47,491 nucleotides of DNA from Bacteroides sp. CAG:1076 (GTDB lineage Bacteria > Bacteroidota > Bacteroidia > Bacteroidales > Bacteroidaceae), in contig HF993165.1 in the NCBI GenBank assembly GCA_000436795.1, forward strand, positions 1 through 47,491, given 5' to 3'. Shown here in pieces: positions 15,391 to 23,063 of this stretch. The notes beneath the pieces were generated by a model. That model was not told where the DNA came from. It did not search any database and was given only the letters and a program-made list of their open reading frames with translations. The first letter of the stretch is position 1. Each line of letters starts with the position of its first letter. The translations under genes and the position numbers were made by a program.

Positions 15391-16610
15391 TATCTTTTGC
15401 AAATAGATACAGACAACATTTTGCGAGCATACAACCAAACGACGGCATAAGCAACCCATGGCACAGCAAAAGCATACACCATCGTAGTAGTATCGGCTAC
15501 ATACCCCATCAACAATGGACCTACAACTCCTCCCACTGGCGACATCATCAAAAACGAAGATGCACGTTTGGTATGATTACCTAATCCTTTCAGTGATAAA
15601 GCAAAAATTGTAGGAAACATTATTGCCTCAAAAGCATATCCACATAATAATGCTATAAGTGAACAAATTCCAAAGTCTAACAACACAATAGTAGTAGTGA
15701 TAACAGTTCCTGTTGCACAATAAAACAACATCCGTTCCGCACTTACACGTTGCATAATCCAACTGCCAACAAAACGTCCCGTCATGAATAAACCTAACCC
15801 GCCAAAAGACAAGACCAAAGAAGCATAACGGGCATTCATCCACTTTTGTTCCACTACATAATTAATGAAAAAACTATTGATAGATATTTCACCAATCTCG
15901 TAAGCAAATAAGGCAAACAAACCAAATATAAAAAGTTTATGTGACCATAAGCCTACACTTCTGCCTTCTTCGTCAACTTCTACACCATGTTGGATTTCCG
16001 GGAGCTTCACTTTCGTAAAAATAGCAGCTACTATTAAAACCAGTATACCCATACAAACATATGGTAAAGCGACATTACTGTTTGAAGCACTTTGTTGATC
16101 ATCGTTGGAGAACAACAATAATCCGACAAATAAAGGCGCACATATACATCCCATACCATTAAATGACTGTGCAAAATTCAAACGACTAGCAGCAGTTTCC
16201 TTTGCACCTAATTCTGTCACATACGGATTAGCAGCCGTTTCCAAAAAAGTAAGTCCGCACCCTATGACAAACAGAGCAAACAAAAATGCATTGAATGAAG
16301 CAAAATGCTGACCAGGAATAAACAATAAAGCTCCTACTCCATAAAGAAGCAATCCCAACACAACTCCTTTACGATAGCCGAAACGATTAATAAAAAGTCC
16401 AGCAGGTATAGCCATAATAAAATAACCCATATACATGGTAACCTGTACCATTGCCGAATGAGTCTTAGTAATATCCAGTATTTCCTGAAAATGTTTATTC
16501 AAAACATCCAATATAGCATGTGCAAATCCCCATAAAAAGAAAAGGGAAGTCAATAATATAAAAGGTAGGCGATATTGTTTCTCTACCAAAGGAATACGTT
16601 TTTCTGTCAT
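15390..16610 (-). CDS. FucP/GluP-type sugar MFS permease
   Basis: A 406-residue, 12-helix transporter of the fucose/glucose-galactose:H+ symporter branch of MFS. Recognisable are FLWGFAHAILDVLNKHFQ near helix 1, RFGYRKGVVLGLLLYGVGALLF between helices 2 and 3, and the GCGLTFLETAANPYVTELG motif (about 117-135) typical of FucP relatives. It starts 10 nt after the HAD gene on the same strand and probably ends the rlmN-led operon. The substrate is unknown; a sugar or polyol is likely. As FucP relatives import across the inner membrane, it may feed the neighbouring polyol-phosphate genes, which is inference. Confidence 0.88.
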   Translation of the reverse strand: MTEKRIPLVEKQYRLPFILLTSLFFLWGFAHAILDVLNKHFQEILDITKTHSAMVQVTMYMGYFIMAIPAGLFINRFGYRKGVVLGLLLYGVGALLFIPGQHFASFNAFLFALFVIGCGLTFLETAANPYVTELGAKETAASRLNFAQSFNGMGCICAPLFVGLLLFSNDDQQSASNSNVALPYVCMGILVLIVAAIFTKVKLPEIQHGVEVDEEGRSVGLWSHKLFIFGLFALFAYEIGEISINSFFINYVVEQKWMNARYASLVLSFGGLGLFMTGRFVGSWIMQRVSAERMLFYCATGTVITTTIVLLDFGICSLIALLCGYAFEAIMFPTIFALSLKGLGNHTKRASSFLMMSPVGGVVGPLLMGYVADTTTMVYAFAVPWVAYAVVWLYARKMLSVSICKR

Positions 16611-16620
16611 AAATAATTTC

Positions 16621-17337
16621 TTATAAATAATGAAGCAAACAAATCAAATCTGTAATTATTATATCGGGCAAGGATTCATCTATCTCTTCATTTCCCCACC
16701 CTTCACCTTTCAACCAGGCAACCTTACAACCAATAGCTTTGGCTGGAATGATATCCTTCGAAAAAGAATCACCAACAACCAGCACATTCTCTGGAGAGAA
16801 TCCCATAGCCTCCACGCCTAAACGATAAATAGCCGGATCAGGTTTACGCACCCCTACTGCAGAAGATTCTATAATTTCTGAGAAGAAGTCGTACAAACAA
16901 AAATCTTTCAAAACACTCTGTATATTACCATAAAAATTTGAGACCAGCACCAACTTATACTTTTCTGTAAGTTTTTGCACAACAGGACGTGTTTTTATCA
17001 GGACATCCAATACATATCGATAACATCTGTCGGCTACCTCTTCAGCATAATTCATGACATTAGCTTGATCTAATTTTCCATGCTCCACTAAAAATTCTAA
17101 TTGAATTTTTGTTTTAATACGCAACACATCATGAAAATTGTATGTCGGCTTTACTAACGGAACACACGCCAACGTACGTTCGCCATGCACATAAGCCTCA
17201 CGAAAGTCAGCCTTACTTACAGGAATATGACATTCTTCATATTTTTCCCATAAGACTTCTGCCCAATGACGAGAGTTCGTATCAAGTGTCCCTCCGTAAT
17301 CAAAAATAATGCCTTTAATGTCTGTTAATTTTTTCAT
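16621..17337 (-). CDS. HAD-superfamily hydrolase
   Basis: A 238-residue cytoplasmic HAD hydrolase with an inserted helical cap. Motif I is IIFDYGGTLD (about 10-19), motif II LVSNFYG, motif III Lys in RKPDP and motif IV VVGDSFSKDI. The residue two after the nucleophile Asp is Gly, not the usual acid/base Asp; some sugar-phosphate phosphatases with DLGN share this, so activity is not excluded. I moved the start to ATG 17337 (MKKLTDI) from the TTG one codon earlier. It overlaps the flippase-like gene by 23 nt. It probably removes phosphate from a product of the same cluster. Confidence 0.87.
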   Translation of the reverse strand: MKKLTDIKGIIFDYGGTLDTNSRHWAEVLWEKYEECHIPVSKADFREAYVHGERTLACVPLVKPTYNFHDVLRIKTKIQLEFLVEHGKLDQANVMNYAEEVADRCYRYVLDVLIKTRPVVQKLTEKYKLVLVSNFYGNIQSVLKDFCLYDFFSEIIESSAVGVRKPDPAIYRLGVEAMGFSPENVLVVGDSFSKDIIPAKAIGCKVAWLKGEGWGNEEIDESLPDIIITDLICLLHYL

Positions 17338-18337
17338 CAATTTTTATATTATCTGTACCATTGCCTAATTTCATCAATAGTACACCTATTACAATCCATA
17401 TTAATTCACGCACACGAGTAATAAGCCCCGTATACACACCAAATGCGCTTGATATAGCTAATCCACCAGTAGCCAAAGCAAATCCTCCCTCACGAGCTCC
17501 AAGTTGCATAGGAGAGAAAAAAAACAAGTTCGCAAAAAGTGAAGTAAACGCCATTATCAGAATACACGAAACAAAACTAACATCTGTAGTAAGAATATTT
17601 AAGATAAAAAATATCTCTACACAACCTACAATGCGAGCCATAAACTCTAATCCTAATGCTAAATAAAATGTCGATTTACGCTGCCCATGCAACTCTGCTA
17701 TTTGTCTGTCAACACGTTCCAGAGTTTCCCTCTTCTCTACCACAAAATGTTGTGCCCATTTTTTTATAAAAGGGACATGCCCCAATAATTTCAAAGTACG
17801 TACGGCCATACCATTTTTGTACCCTTTCATAAAGAAATAAATTGCCACGAAGCAACAAATACCAACAACGCCCAACAAAACTCCCATCGCCATATTGACA
17901 GGCTCCATTATAAGATACAATATAACAGAACACAACCAAAAACAAAAATGAGAGAAGATATGCATCATAACATATAAAATGACAGAAGAAGTTGCCTTAC
18001 TTGCTCCAACATAAGGTGTCAGTTCCATAATACGATAAGGTTCTCCCCCCATCAAGCCTACTGGAGTCGCATAATTTAAAGCAAAGCCAGAAACTGTATA
18101 CTTATAAACTTTCCAAAATGGAACAGAAGCATGCTTTCCATCACGAATAATAGCATACCATGAACATGTATTCAAAAAATAGATAAACACCCACAACAAT
18201 ACAACTGCGGGAAGCCAATATCCTGCTTTTTGCAAATTTTGCCACAGCTCCTGATAATCCATATCGAATGTACAGAGCATTACGACGATTGCGAAGAGTC
18301 CGAAGAGCCAAAATATATTTCGAAATTTTTCTTTCAT
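17315..18337 (-). CDS. Flippase-like membrane protein (LPG-synthase TM family)
   Basis: A 340-residue integral membrane protein with about eight helices, of the UPF0104/lysylphosphatidylglycerol-synthase membrane-domain family. Diagnostic stretches are TPVGLMGGEPYRIMEL (about 91-106) and FFFSPMQLGAREGGFALA (about 272-289). It lacks the soluble aminoacyltransferase domain of MprF, so it is the stand-alone membrane part, generally thought to handle lipid or lipid-linked sugar translocation. It overlaps the CDP-alcohol phosphotransferase as ATGA and the HAD gene by 23 nt, so the three are translationally coupled. The likely role is moving the product of this cluster across the inner membrane. 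Confidence 0.86.
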   Translation of the reverse strand: MKEKFRNIFWLFGLFAIVVMLCTFDMDYQELWQNLQKAGYWLPAVVLLWVFIYFLNTCSWYAIIRDGKHASVPFWKVYKYTVSGFALNYATPVGLMGGEPYRIMELTPYVGASKATSSVILYVMMHIFSHFCFWLCSVILYLIMEPVNMAMGVLLGVVGICCFVAIYFFMKGYKNGMAVRTLKLLGHVPFIKKWAQHFVVEKRETLERVDRQIAELHGQRKSTFYLALGLEFMARIVGCVEIFFILNILTTDVSFVSCILIMAFTSLFANLFFFSPMQLGAREGGFALATGGLAISSAFGVYTGLITRVRELIWIVIGVLLMKLGNGTDNIKIDEKINRH

Positions 18338-19284
18338 TGCTTAGCGTATTTCTGATAAAGATAAGAACAAATAGCCTCATGACGATGACGCATATACAAG
18401 AACAAAGAAGTCATTACAACAATCTCGAATATGAAATAAAAATAAGGTTCACCTATCAGCAAACTGATGTACAAAGCTATGGCTCGTGTATTAAATGTCA
18501 AGATATTAGCATATTTCATCAAAGGCAAGCTTAATTTACGGAACTCCTCACATAAATCACGGGGAATATTATCTCCATAAGTCCGCAATACCCAAGCATA
18601 AAAACGCTGAAAAGAAGGAGTCAACCGTTCTTGCTGACGAGTATAGTTCCCGTAAAAATAAAGGAATGCTTTCCACCAGAAATTCCCTTTCCAAGGCAAA
18701 CTATAAAAAATGGCACGCTGTTGTTTAAAGTTATCCAGCTCACTGCCACCTCTCCCCTTCAGAAAAAACAAATGAATATTACGGTAATAATCAGCCAAAG
18801 TACATTGCTTGCTATGGCAAACTGTCCCAGATATCAAAGCCAATATCCAGATAATCCAGCTCCAGGTCCAGCCACATTCAGCTCCAATACCTAAAGGAAG
18901 TGGCTGATTCATCAGCCGTAAACAAATCGCCAAATAAATGGAAAAGAACCAAATATCACCAGCAAAGCCATCCAACATGCGCCCCCAACGTGTTTTTTTA
19001 CCAGTAAGACGGGCCAACTGTCCGTCACAACTATCATAGTGATTGGCCCATATTAACAAAAAAATCCCGATCAAGGTATGTTTCAAATCCGGATAATAAA
19101 ACATTATCCCAGCCCCCACACCTAAAAATATAGACAATATTGTTACAACATTGGGATGTACTCCTAAACGTTTAAAAAATAAGGCCCATAAATAGCCTAT
19201 CGGACGATTAAAATAAATATCCAGAGTTTCTTCTGTATCCATCGATTTAAAAGAAGCCTCAAATCCCTTCTTATCTATTTCCAT
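18334..19284 (-). CDS. Second CDP-alcohol phosphotransferase, atypical motif
   Basis: A 316-residue membrane enzyme of the CDP-alcohol phosphotransferase family, longer than the enzyme at 11062. The signature runs from DSCDGQLARL (Asp 84 and 87, Gly 88, Ala-Arg 91-92) to GRMLDGFAGD (Gly 101, Asp 105). The last Asp is residue 110, one position later than in the canonical D-xxx-D, and residue 109 is Gly. A central soluble stretch (about 160-235) is inserted between helices. It overlaps the flippase-like gene by 4 nt and follows the ATP-grasp gene after 1 nt. With the nucleotidyltransferase next door it resembles systems that make phosphodiesters from CDP-polyols. The acceptor is unknown. Confidence 0.87.
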   Translation of the reverse strand: MEIDKKGFEASFKSMDTEETLDIYFNRPIGYLWALFFKRLGVHPNVVTILSIFLGVGAGIMFYYPDLKHTLIGIFLLIWANHYDSCDGQLARLTGKKTRWGRMLDGFAGDIWFFSIYLAICLRLMNQPLPLGIGAECGWTWSWIIWILALISGTVCHSKQCTLADYYRNIHLFFLKGRGGSELDNFKQQRAIFYSLPWKGNFWWKAFLYFYGNYTRQQERLTPSFQRFYAWVLRTYGDNIPRDLCEEFRKLSLPLMKYANILTFNTRAIALYISLLIGEPYFYFIFEIVVMTSLFLYMRHRHEAICSYLYQKYAKQ

Positions 19285-19285
19285 C

Positions 19286-20152
19286 TTATTCCTCCAGTTT
19301 AGCCATTACCTTATTATAAATACATTCTGCTATTTTAATACCAGCTTCCTCTCGGCAGCGAGCAAAACTTGGCCAATCATTAAAATCTATGATTCTGATT
19401 TCTCCAGTAGATGAAACGATACAATCACCTCCATAAATAGGTACGTCCAGTATCTCTGCAAATGCGGAACTACATCGATATAGCAAATCTTTATCAAATG
19501 GGTAACCATGTGTTCCACCATTCACGATTTCTAAGCCCAACTTACTATGAGATTCTTCTGTAGGATAAAAAGAAAAAAAGAAATCAGTTCCCTGTACACC
19601 ATAAAACTTGACTAAATCACCTACTAAATGTTCATTAACCACAGCTTCAGGAATTCCTCGTGAACGAAAGTCTGCCAGTACCTGTTCTGCCTTTTCTCTA
19701 CATTCTACATATACTACATCCTCCTTCACCATTGCATGTGAATCTCCACGTTTTATCCAGCAAGGGAAAATATCTGGAGCGAATTCACCATCGGTAGAGA
19801 TAATAAAACTTTTAGGATGGGCAAAGCCATTCTTTATCAACAGTTCTGTCATCGACTTTCGCATGCAATTGGCAATTCCATAAGCAGAGTTTACAACTAC
19901 ACTACCATTATCTTCCAATTGCTTTAAATACTCTATCGTAGCACGATCGCGTGCCATACCAAATATAAAATTAGCTTTTATCTGCTGCGAGACAAACTCT
20001 TTCTCAGTCCATATCTCTACATCGATACCCTTTTCTTCTAATTTTTGGGCTACTATTTTAAATATAGCAGCATCATTATCTACATGATTTGGCGAATACT
20101 CATTACCTCTACTTATTCCTATTACCTTTATTTTTTCGTGAACCAAACACAT
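19286..20152 (-). CDS. ATP-grasp enzyme of unknown substrate
   Basis: A 288-residue ATP-grasp protein. It has an N-terminal pre-ATP-grasp part (IKVIGISRGNEYSPNHVDND), a middle lobe with CWIKRGDSHAMVKED, and a C-terminal lobe with VNGGTHGYPF and GGDCIVSSTGEIRIIDFNDW, whose Asp and Asn would bind Mg-ATP. The closing pattern recalls both RimK-type amino-acid ligases and the inositol-phosphate kinases of the ITPK fold; I cannot decide between them by eye. It follows the nucleotidyltransferase by 10 nt and precedes the CDP-alcohol phosphotransferase by 1 nt, so it acts in the same pathway, as a ligase or kinase. Confidence 0.82.
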   Translation of the reverse strand: MCLVHEKIKVIGISRGNEYSPNHVDNDAAIFKIVAQKLEEKGIDVEIWTEKEFVSQQIKANFIFGMARDRATIEYLKQLEDNGSVVVNSAYGIANCMRKSMTELLIKNGFAHPKSFIISTDGEFAPDIFPCWIKRGDSHAMVKEDVVYVECREKAEQVLADFRSRGIPEAVVNEHLVGDLVKFYGVQGTDFFFSFYPTEESHSKLGLEIVNGGTHGYPFDKDLLYRCSSAFAEILDVPIYGGDCIVSSTGEIRIIDFNDWPSFARCREEAGIKIAECIYNKVMAKLEE

Positions 20153-20162
20153 TGTTACATTT

Positions 20163-20873
20163 TTAGTCTTCTTGATTATTTAAAAAAGCCTCCGCTTTTA
20201 TTATGTCACTTGCATGATCTACATCCAATATTTTTGAAAATGGATAAGCCGTAAGTTTCATACCTTCGGCAACCAATTGACGCTGAAAATTACGCATGCG
20301 TGAAATACCCTTTTCAATACATGACTGCAAAACATTAATTGCTTTCGGACTCAAACAATAAATACCGCCAGATATATATTGGCAGTCAGGAGTCATTGCA
20401 TCGTAAAATCCTGTAATATTCAACTTCCTATCAGTAGATATATATAATGGCTTCTCGTCATCTATATAATCTGTCACCGCCATCATGCCATCATTTTCCG
20501 ATGCTCTAAAAGCATCAACAAAATGAGTAAACTCTTCTTCTCGAAAAACTGTATCAACCGTTGTCAGACAAAACTTATCATCCTTCAGGTAAGGACTAAT
20601 TTCATAAAAGCTATGCATTGAACTTGGAGTCGTTTTCACTACGACTTCCAAAGGTAGAGCCATACTCTCCTTAAGCTTTGCCAAATGTTCTCTCGTAGCC
20701 TGTACTTCATTATTAATTATAATGACCACCTGGCTTGCCCCATTTTTAGCAAAGATGCGAATCAAACGATCTATCATAGTTTCTCCGTTCAGTTGCACCA
20801 ATGGCTTGGGCAACTGAACTCCTTCCTGAGAAAGTCTGGAACCTTCCCCGGCAGATATTATAGCAAACTTCAT
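20163..20873 (-). CDS. Sugar/polyol-phosphate nucleotidyltransferase
   Basis: A 236-residue NTP transferase. The N-terminus IISAGEGSRLSQEG...LPKPLVQLNGETMIDRL is the nucleotide-binding signature with Gly-rich loop, Arg 13 and Lys 23. TTVDTVFRE holds the metal Asp, and ILDVDHASDIIKAEAFL near the end matches the C-terminal DxD pattern of the family. Size and layout recall CTP:inositol-1-phosphate cytidylyltransferase, but hexose-1-phosphate nucleotidyltransferases look alike. It sits directly upstream of the ATP-grasp and CDP-alcohol phosphotransferase genes, which is the reason to suggest CTP and a polyol phosphate. A later domain for acyl or phosphate transfer is absent. Confidence 0.87.
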   Translation of the reverse strand: MKFAIISAGEGSRLSQEGVQLPKPLVQLNGETMIDRLIRIFAKNGASQVVIIINNEVQATREHLAKLKESMALPLEVVVKTTPSSMHSFYEISPYLKDDKFCLTTVDTVFREEEFTHFVDAFRASENDGMMAVTDYIDDEKPLYISTDRKLNITGFYDAMTPDCQYISGGIYCLSPKAINVLQSCIEKGISRMRNFQRQLVAEGMKLTAYPFSKILDVDHASDIIKAEAFLNNQED

Positions 20874-20879
20874 AAATAG

Positions 20880-21974
20880 TTATTCTTCCTCTATCGTATC
20901 AAGCTTTAACTTGTCACTATCATCACGTTTCTCGTAATATTGTTTGCGCAACGGATGGGCACTAATTTCTCTTTCAATACAACGATTCCGAAAAACGTCC
21001 AATGCCACATATATTGCCTGACGGAAAGAATCTTCCGACGCGATACCTTGACCTGCAATATCATATGCGGTACCATGAGCTGGAGAAGTGCGAACAATAG
21101 GCAGTCCTGCTGTAAAATTCACACCTTCATCCATAGCCAAAGCCTTAAACGGAGCCAGTCCTTGATCATGGTACATCGCCAGGATACCATCAAAATGGCG
21201 ATAATTGCCAGAACCCATAAAACCATCTGCCGGATATGGGCCGAAACACTGCACTCCTTTTTTTATCATCTCCTCCATTGCCGGAATAATGATTGTCTGT
21301 TCCTCACTACCAATCAGCCCGTTATCACCCGCATGAGGATTCAGAGAGAAAACAGCAATACGAGGATTGTCAATACCAAAATCCTGTTTCAAAGAGCGAT
21401 GGAAAATAGCCATCTTTTCCATTATCAGTTCTTGTGTCAAGTCTTTTGCTATTTCACTGACAGGAACATGTCCGGTAACCAAAGCCACCCGGAAATCATC
21501 CTTCAGCAAAATCATCAAAGCTTTCTGGCCTTCTCCTACACGTTCTTCGATATACTCGGTATGACCAGGAAAATGAAATGTTTCCGACTGTATTGTATGC
21601 TTATTGATTGGAGCTGTAACCAACACATCAAACAATCCTTCACGATATTCTTTCAACGACATTTCCAAAGCAGCCAATGCCGCACGCCCAGCCTCTTGTG
21701 TCGGTTTTGTCAGTTCTACCTTCAGTTCTTCTTCCGTACAGTTGATAATATTTACACGTCCATCCTGAGCCTCTGAAGCGGAATTAATGATACTGAAATT
21801 AGTCTGTATATCCATTGCCTTCCGGTGATAAGCAGCTACTTTAGGCGAGCCATAAATAACCGGTGTACACAAATCCAGCATCGCAGGGTCGGAAAAGGCT
21901 TTCAATATAACTTCATAGCCAATTCCATTTATATCTCCATGGGTGATACCCACCTTTATCTTACGTTCTTCCAT
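20880..21974 (-). CDS. pdxA: 4-Hydroxythreonine-4-phosphate dehydrogenase
   Basis: A 364-residue enzyme of pyridoxal-5-phosphate synthesis (DXP-dependent route), which oxidises 4-phosphohydroxy-threonine before ring closure with PdxJ. The conserved start VGITHGDINGIGYEVILKA, the metal site FHFPGHTEYI, SLNPHAGDNGL and the segment MYHDQGLAPFKAL identify the family. The C-terminal tail after about residue 345 is charged and slightly longer than usual. It is 7 nt downstream of the DUF4837 gene and 6 nt upstream of the nucleotidyltransferase. PLP is the cofactor of serine palmitoyltransferase and so is needed for sphingolipids, but the neighbour link is probably only operon packing. Confidence 0.95.
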   Translation of the reverse strand: MEERKIKVGITHGDINGIGYEVILKAFSDPAMLDLCTPVIYGSPKVAAYHRKAMDIQTNFSIINSASEAQDGRVNIINCTEEELKVELTKPTQEAGRAALAALEMSLKEYREGLFDVLVTAPINKHTIQSETFHFPGHTEYIEERVGEGQKALMILLKDDFRVALVTGHVPVSEIAKDLTQELIMEKMAIFHRSLKQDFGIDNPRIAVFSLNPHAGDNGLIGSEEQTIIIPAMEEMIKKGVQCFGPYPADGFMGSGNYRHFDGILAMYHDQGLAPFKALAMDEGVNFTAGLPIVRTSPAHGTAYDIAGQGIASEDSFRQAIYVALDVFRNRCIEREISAHPLRKQYYEKRDDSDKLKLDTIEEE

Positions 21975-21981
21975 AGTTTTC

Positions 21982-23052
21982 TTATTTATTGCTAGTTTGT
22001 TCTGCTTTATGATCTACTTTCTCTTCTGTCAGTGCGCCATCCACAGGTATTTCCGATACCGTTTTTTCGGAAGGCAATCTCAAAGTATACAGAGCTGCAT
22101 TCAATCGGCGAATCTGATCACGTTTCAGTCGGCCCGGATTATAAACAAAGCCTTCAACTACTATTACACGAGCGTTCGCACGGTCAACCCGCATGTGTGC
22201 AACAAACGGACCACCCATAGCGTCATTTTTCATTTCCCATAATCCGCGAACTTCAAATGCATAATCACCTTTTACAGCAATATTTCTCACATCGACTAAA
22301 GAAGAATCAGCTGTTTCCATGTACATACCTTCACGTTCACCCGGTATATTTATTTTCATTACAGAATCACGCTTATGAATAAAATATGCCTTTGTAAACG
22401 TATCCTTATCCTTGAACGGGAAAGTATACATCACAAAGTTCAAATCATTCAAATTGGTAGATGACCAGAAAAAGTCTTTTCCTTCCTTATAGGATTCCAT
22501 TTCAATCGGCATCCAAATATCACAATCAAAAAGACTTCCAACTTTTGCTGAAACAACTTGATTATGTTTTTTCTCCAACATTTTAATCTCACGGTTCATT
22601 TCTGCCCGTGTAAAGAAATCAATGATCAAATTACCATTACGGGAAACATAATCATCAAATTCTTTTTGATTAGGAGCCTGAATTGTCATAATCATCTGAG
22701 GAGAAGAATAAACATCACGTGAATATTTAAACTTTACCTGAGTATAGGCTTTCGGATTAATATCTACAAGAATAATATTACGGAACAAACGCATCGTACG
22801 GTCATAATAAGCAGTACGAACCCGTGATATACGAAATGAACGCTCCGGCTGGGGCAATCCAGGCACATCTGTATCCAGTACATGATAGAGTGCACTATCG
22901 GGACTCATCCAACAATTATCATCGGCTACTACCAATACTTCATAAGGGCGGCCACTGGAAGCTGGAGTTATAAGACTTTTTCCATCTCCCTTACAAGAAG
23001 CTAATGCCAGCACAACAAGTGCCAGACTCAGATAAAAGGCTAAACGCTTCAT
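21982..23052 (-). CDS. DUF4837 lipoprotein
   Basis: A 356-residue lipoprotein. The signal peptide ends in LALASC (lipobox Cys about 20). The mature protein begins with a Ser/Gly-rich linker and then SGRPYEVLVVADDNCWMSPD, which is typical of the Bacteroidetes family DUF4837. No enzyme motif is apparent. The C-terminal 20 residues are charged. The gene lies between rlmN and pdxA with gaps of 11 and 7 nt. The family is widespread in Bacteroidota and often next to pdxA or rlmN, but its function is unknown to me. Confidence 0.85.
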   Translation of the reverse strand: MKRLAFYLSLALVVLALASCKGDGKSLITPASSGRPYEVLVVADDNCWMSPDSALYHVLDTDVPGLPQPERSFRISRVRTAYYDRTMRLFRNIILVDINPKAYTQVKFKYSRDVYSSPQMIMTIQAPNQKEFDDYVSRNGNLIIDFFTRAEMNREIKMLEKKHNQVVSAKVGSLFDCDIWMPIEMESYKEGKDFFWSSTNLNDLNFVMYTFPFKDKDTFTKAYFIHKRDSVMKINIPGEREGMYMETADSSLVDVRNIAVKGDYAFEVRGLWEMKNDAMGGPFVAHMRVDRANARVIVVEGFVYNPGRLKRDQIRRLNAALYTLRLPSEKTVSEIPVDGALTEEKVDHKAEQTSNK

Positions 23053-23063
23053 AATTTCTTTAT

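Noticed and set aside
20940..21776. 278-codon open frame on the plus strand
   Set aside because: Antisense to pdxA, which has all its conserved motifs; the composition is that of a mirrored coding frame.
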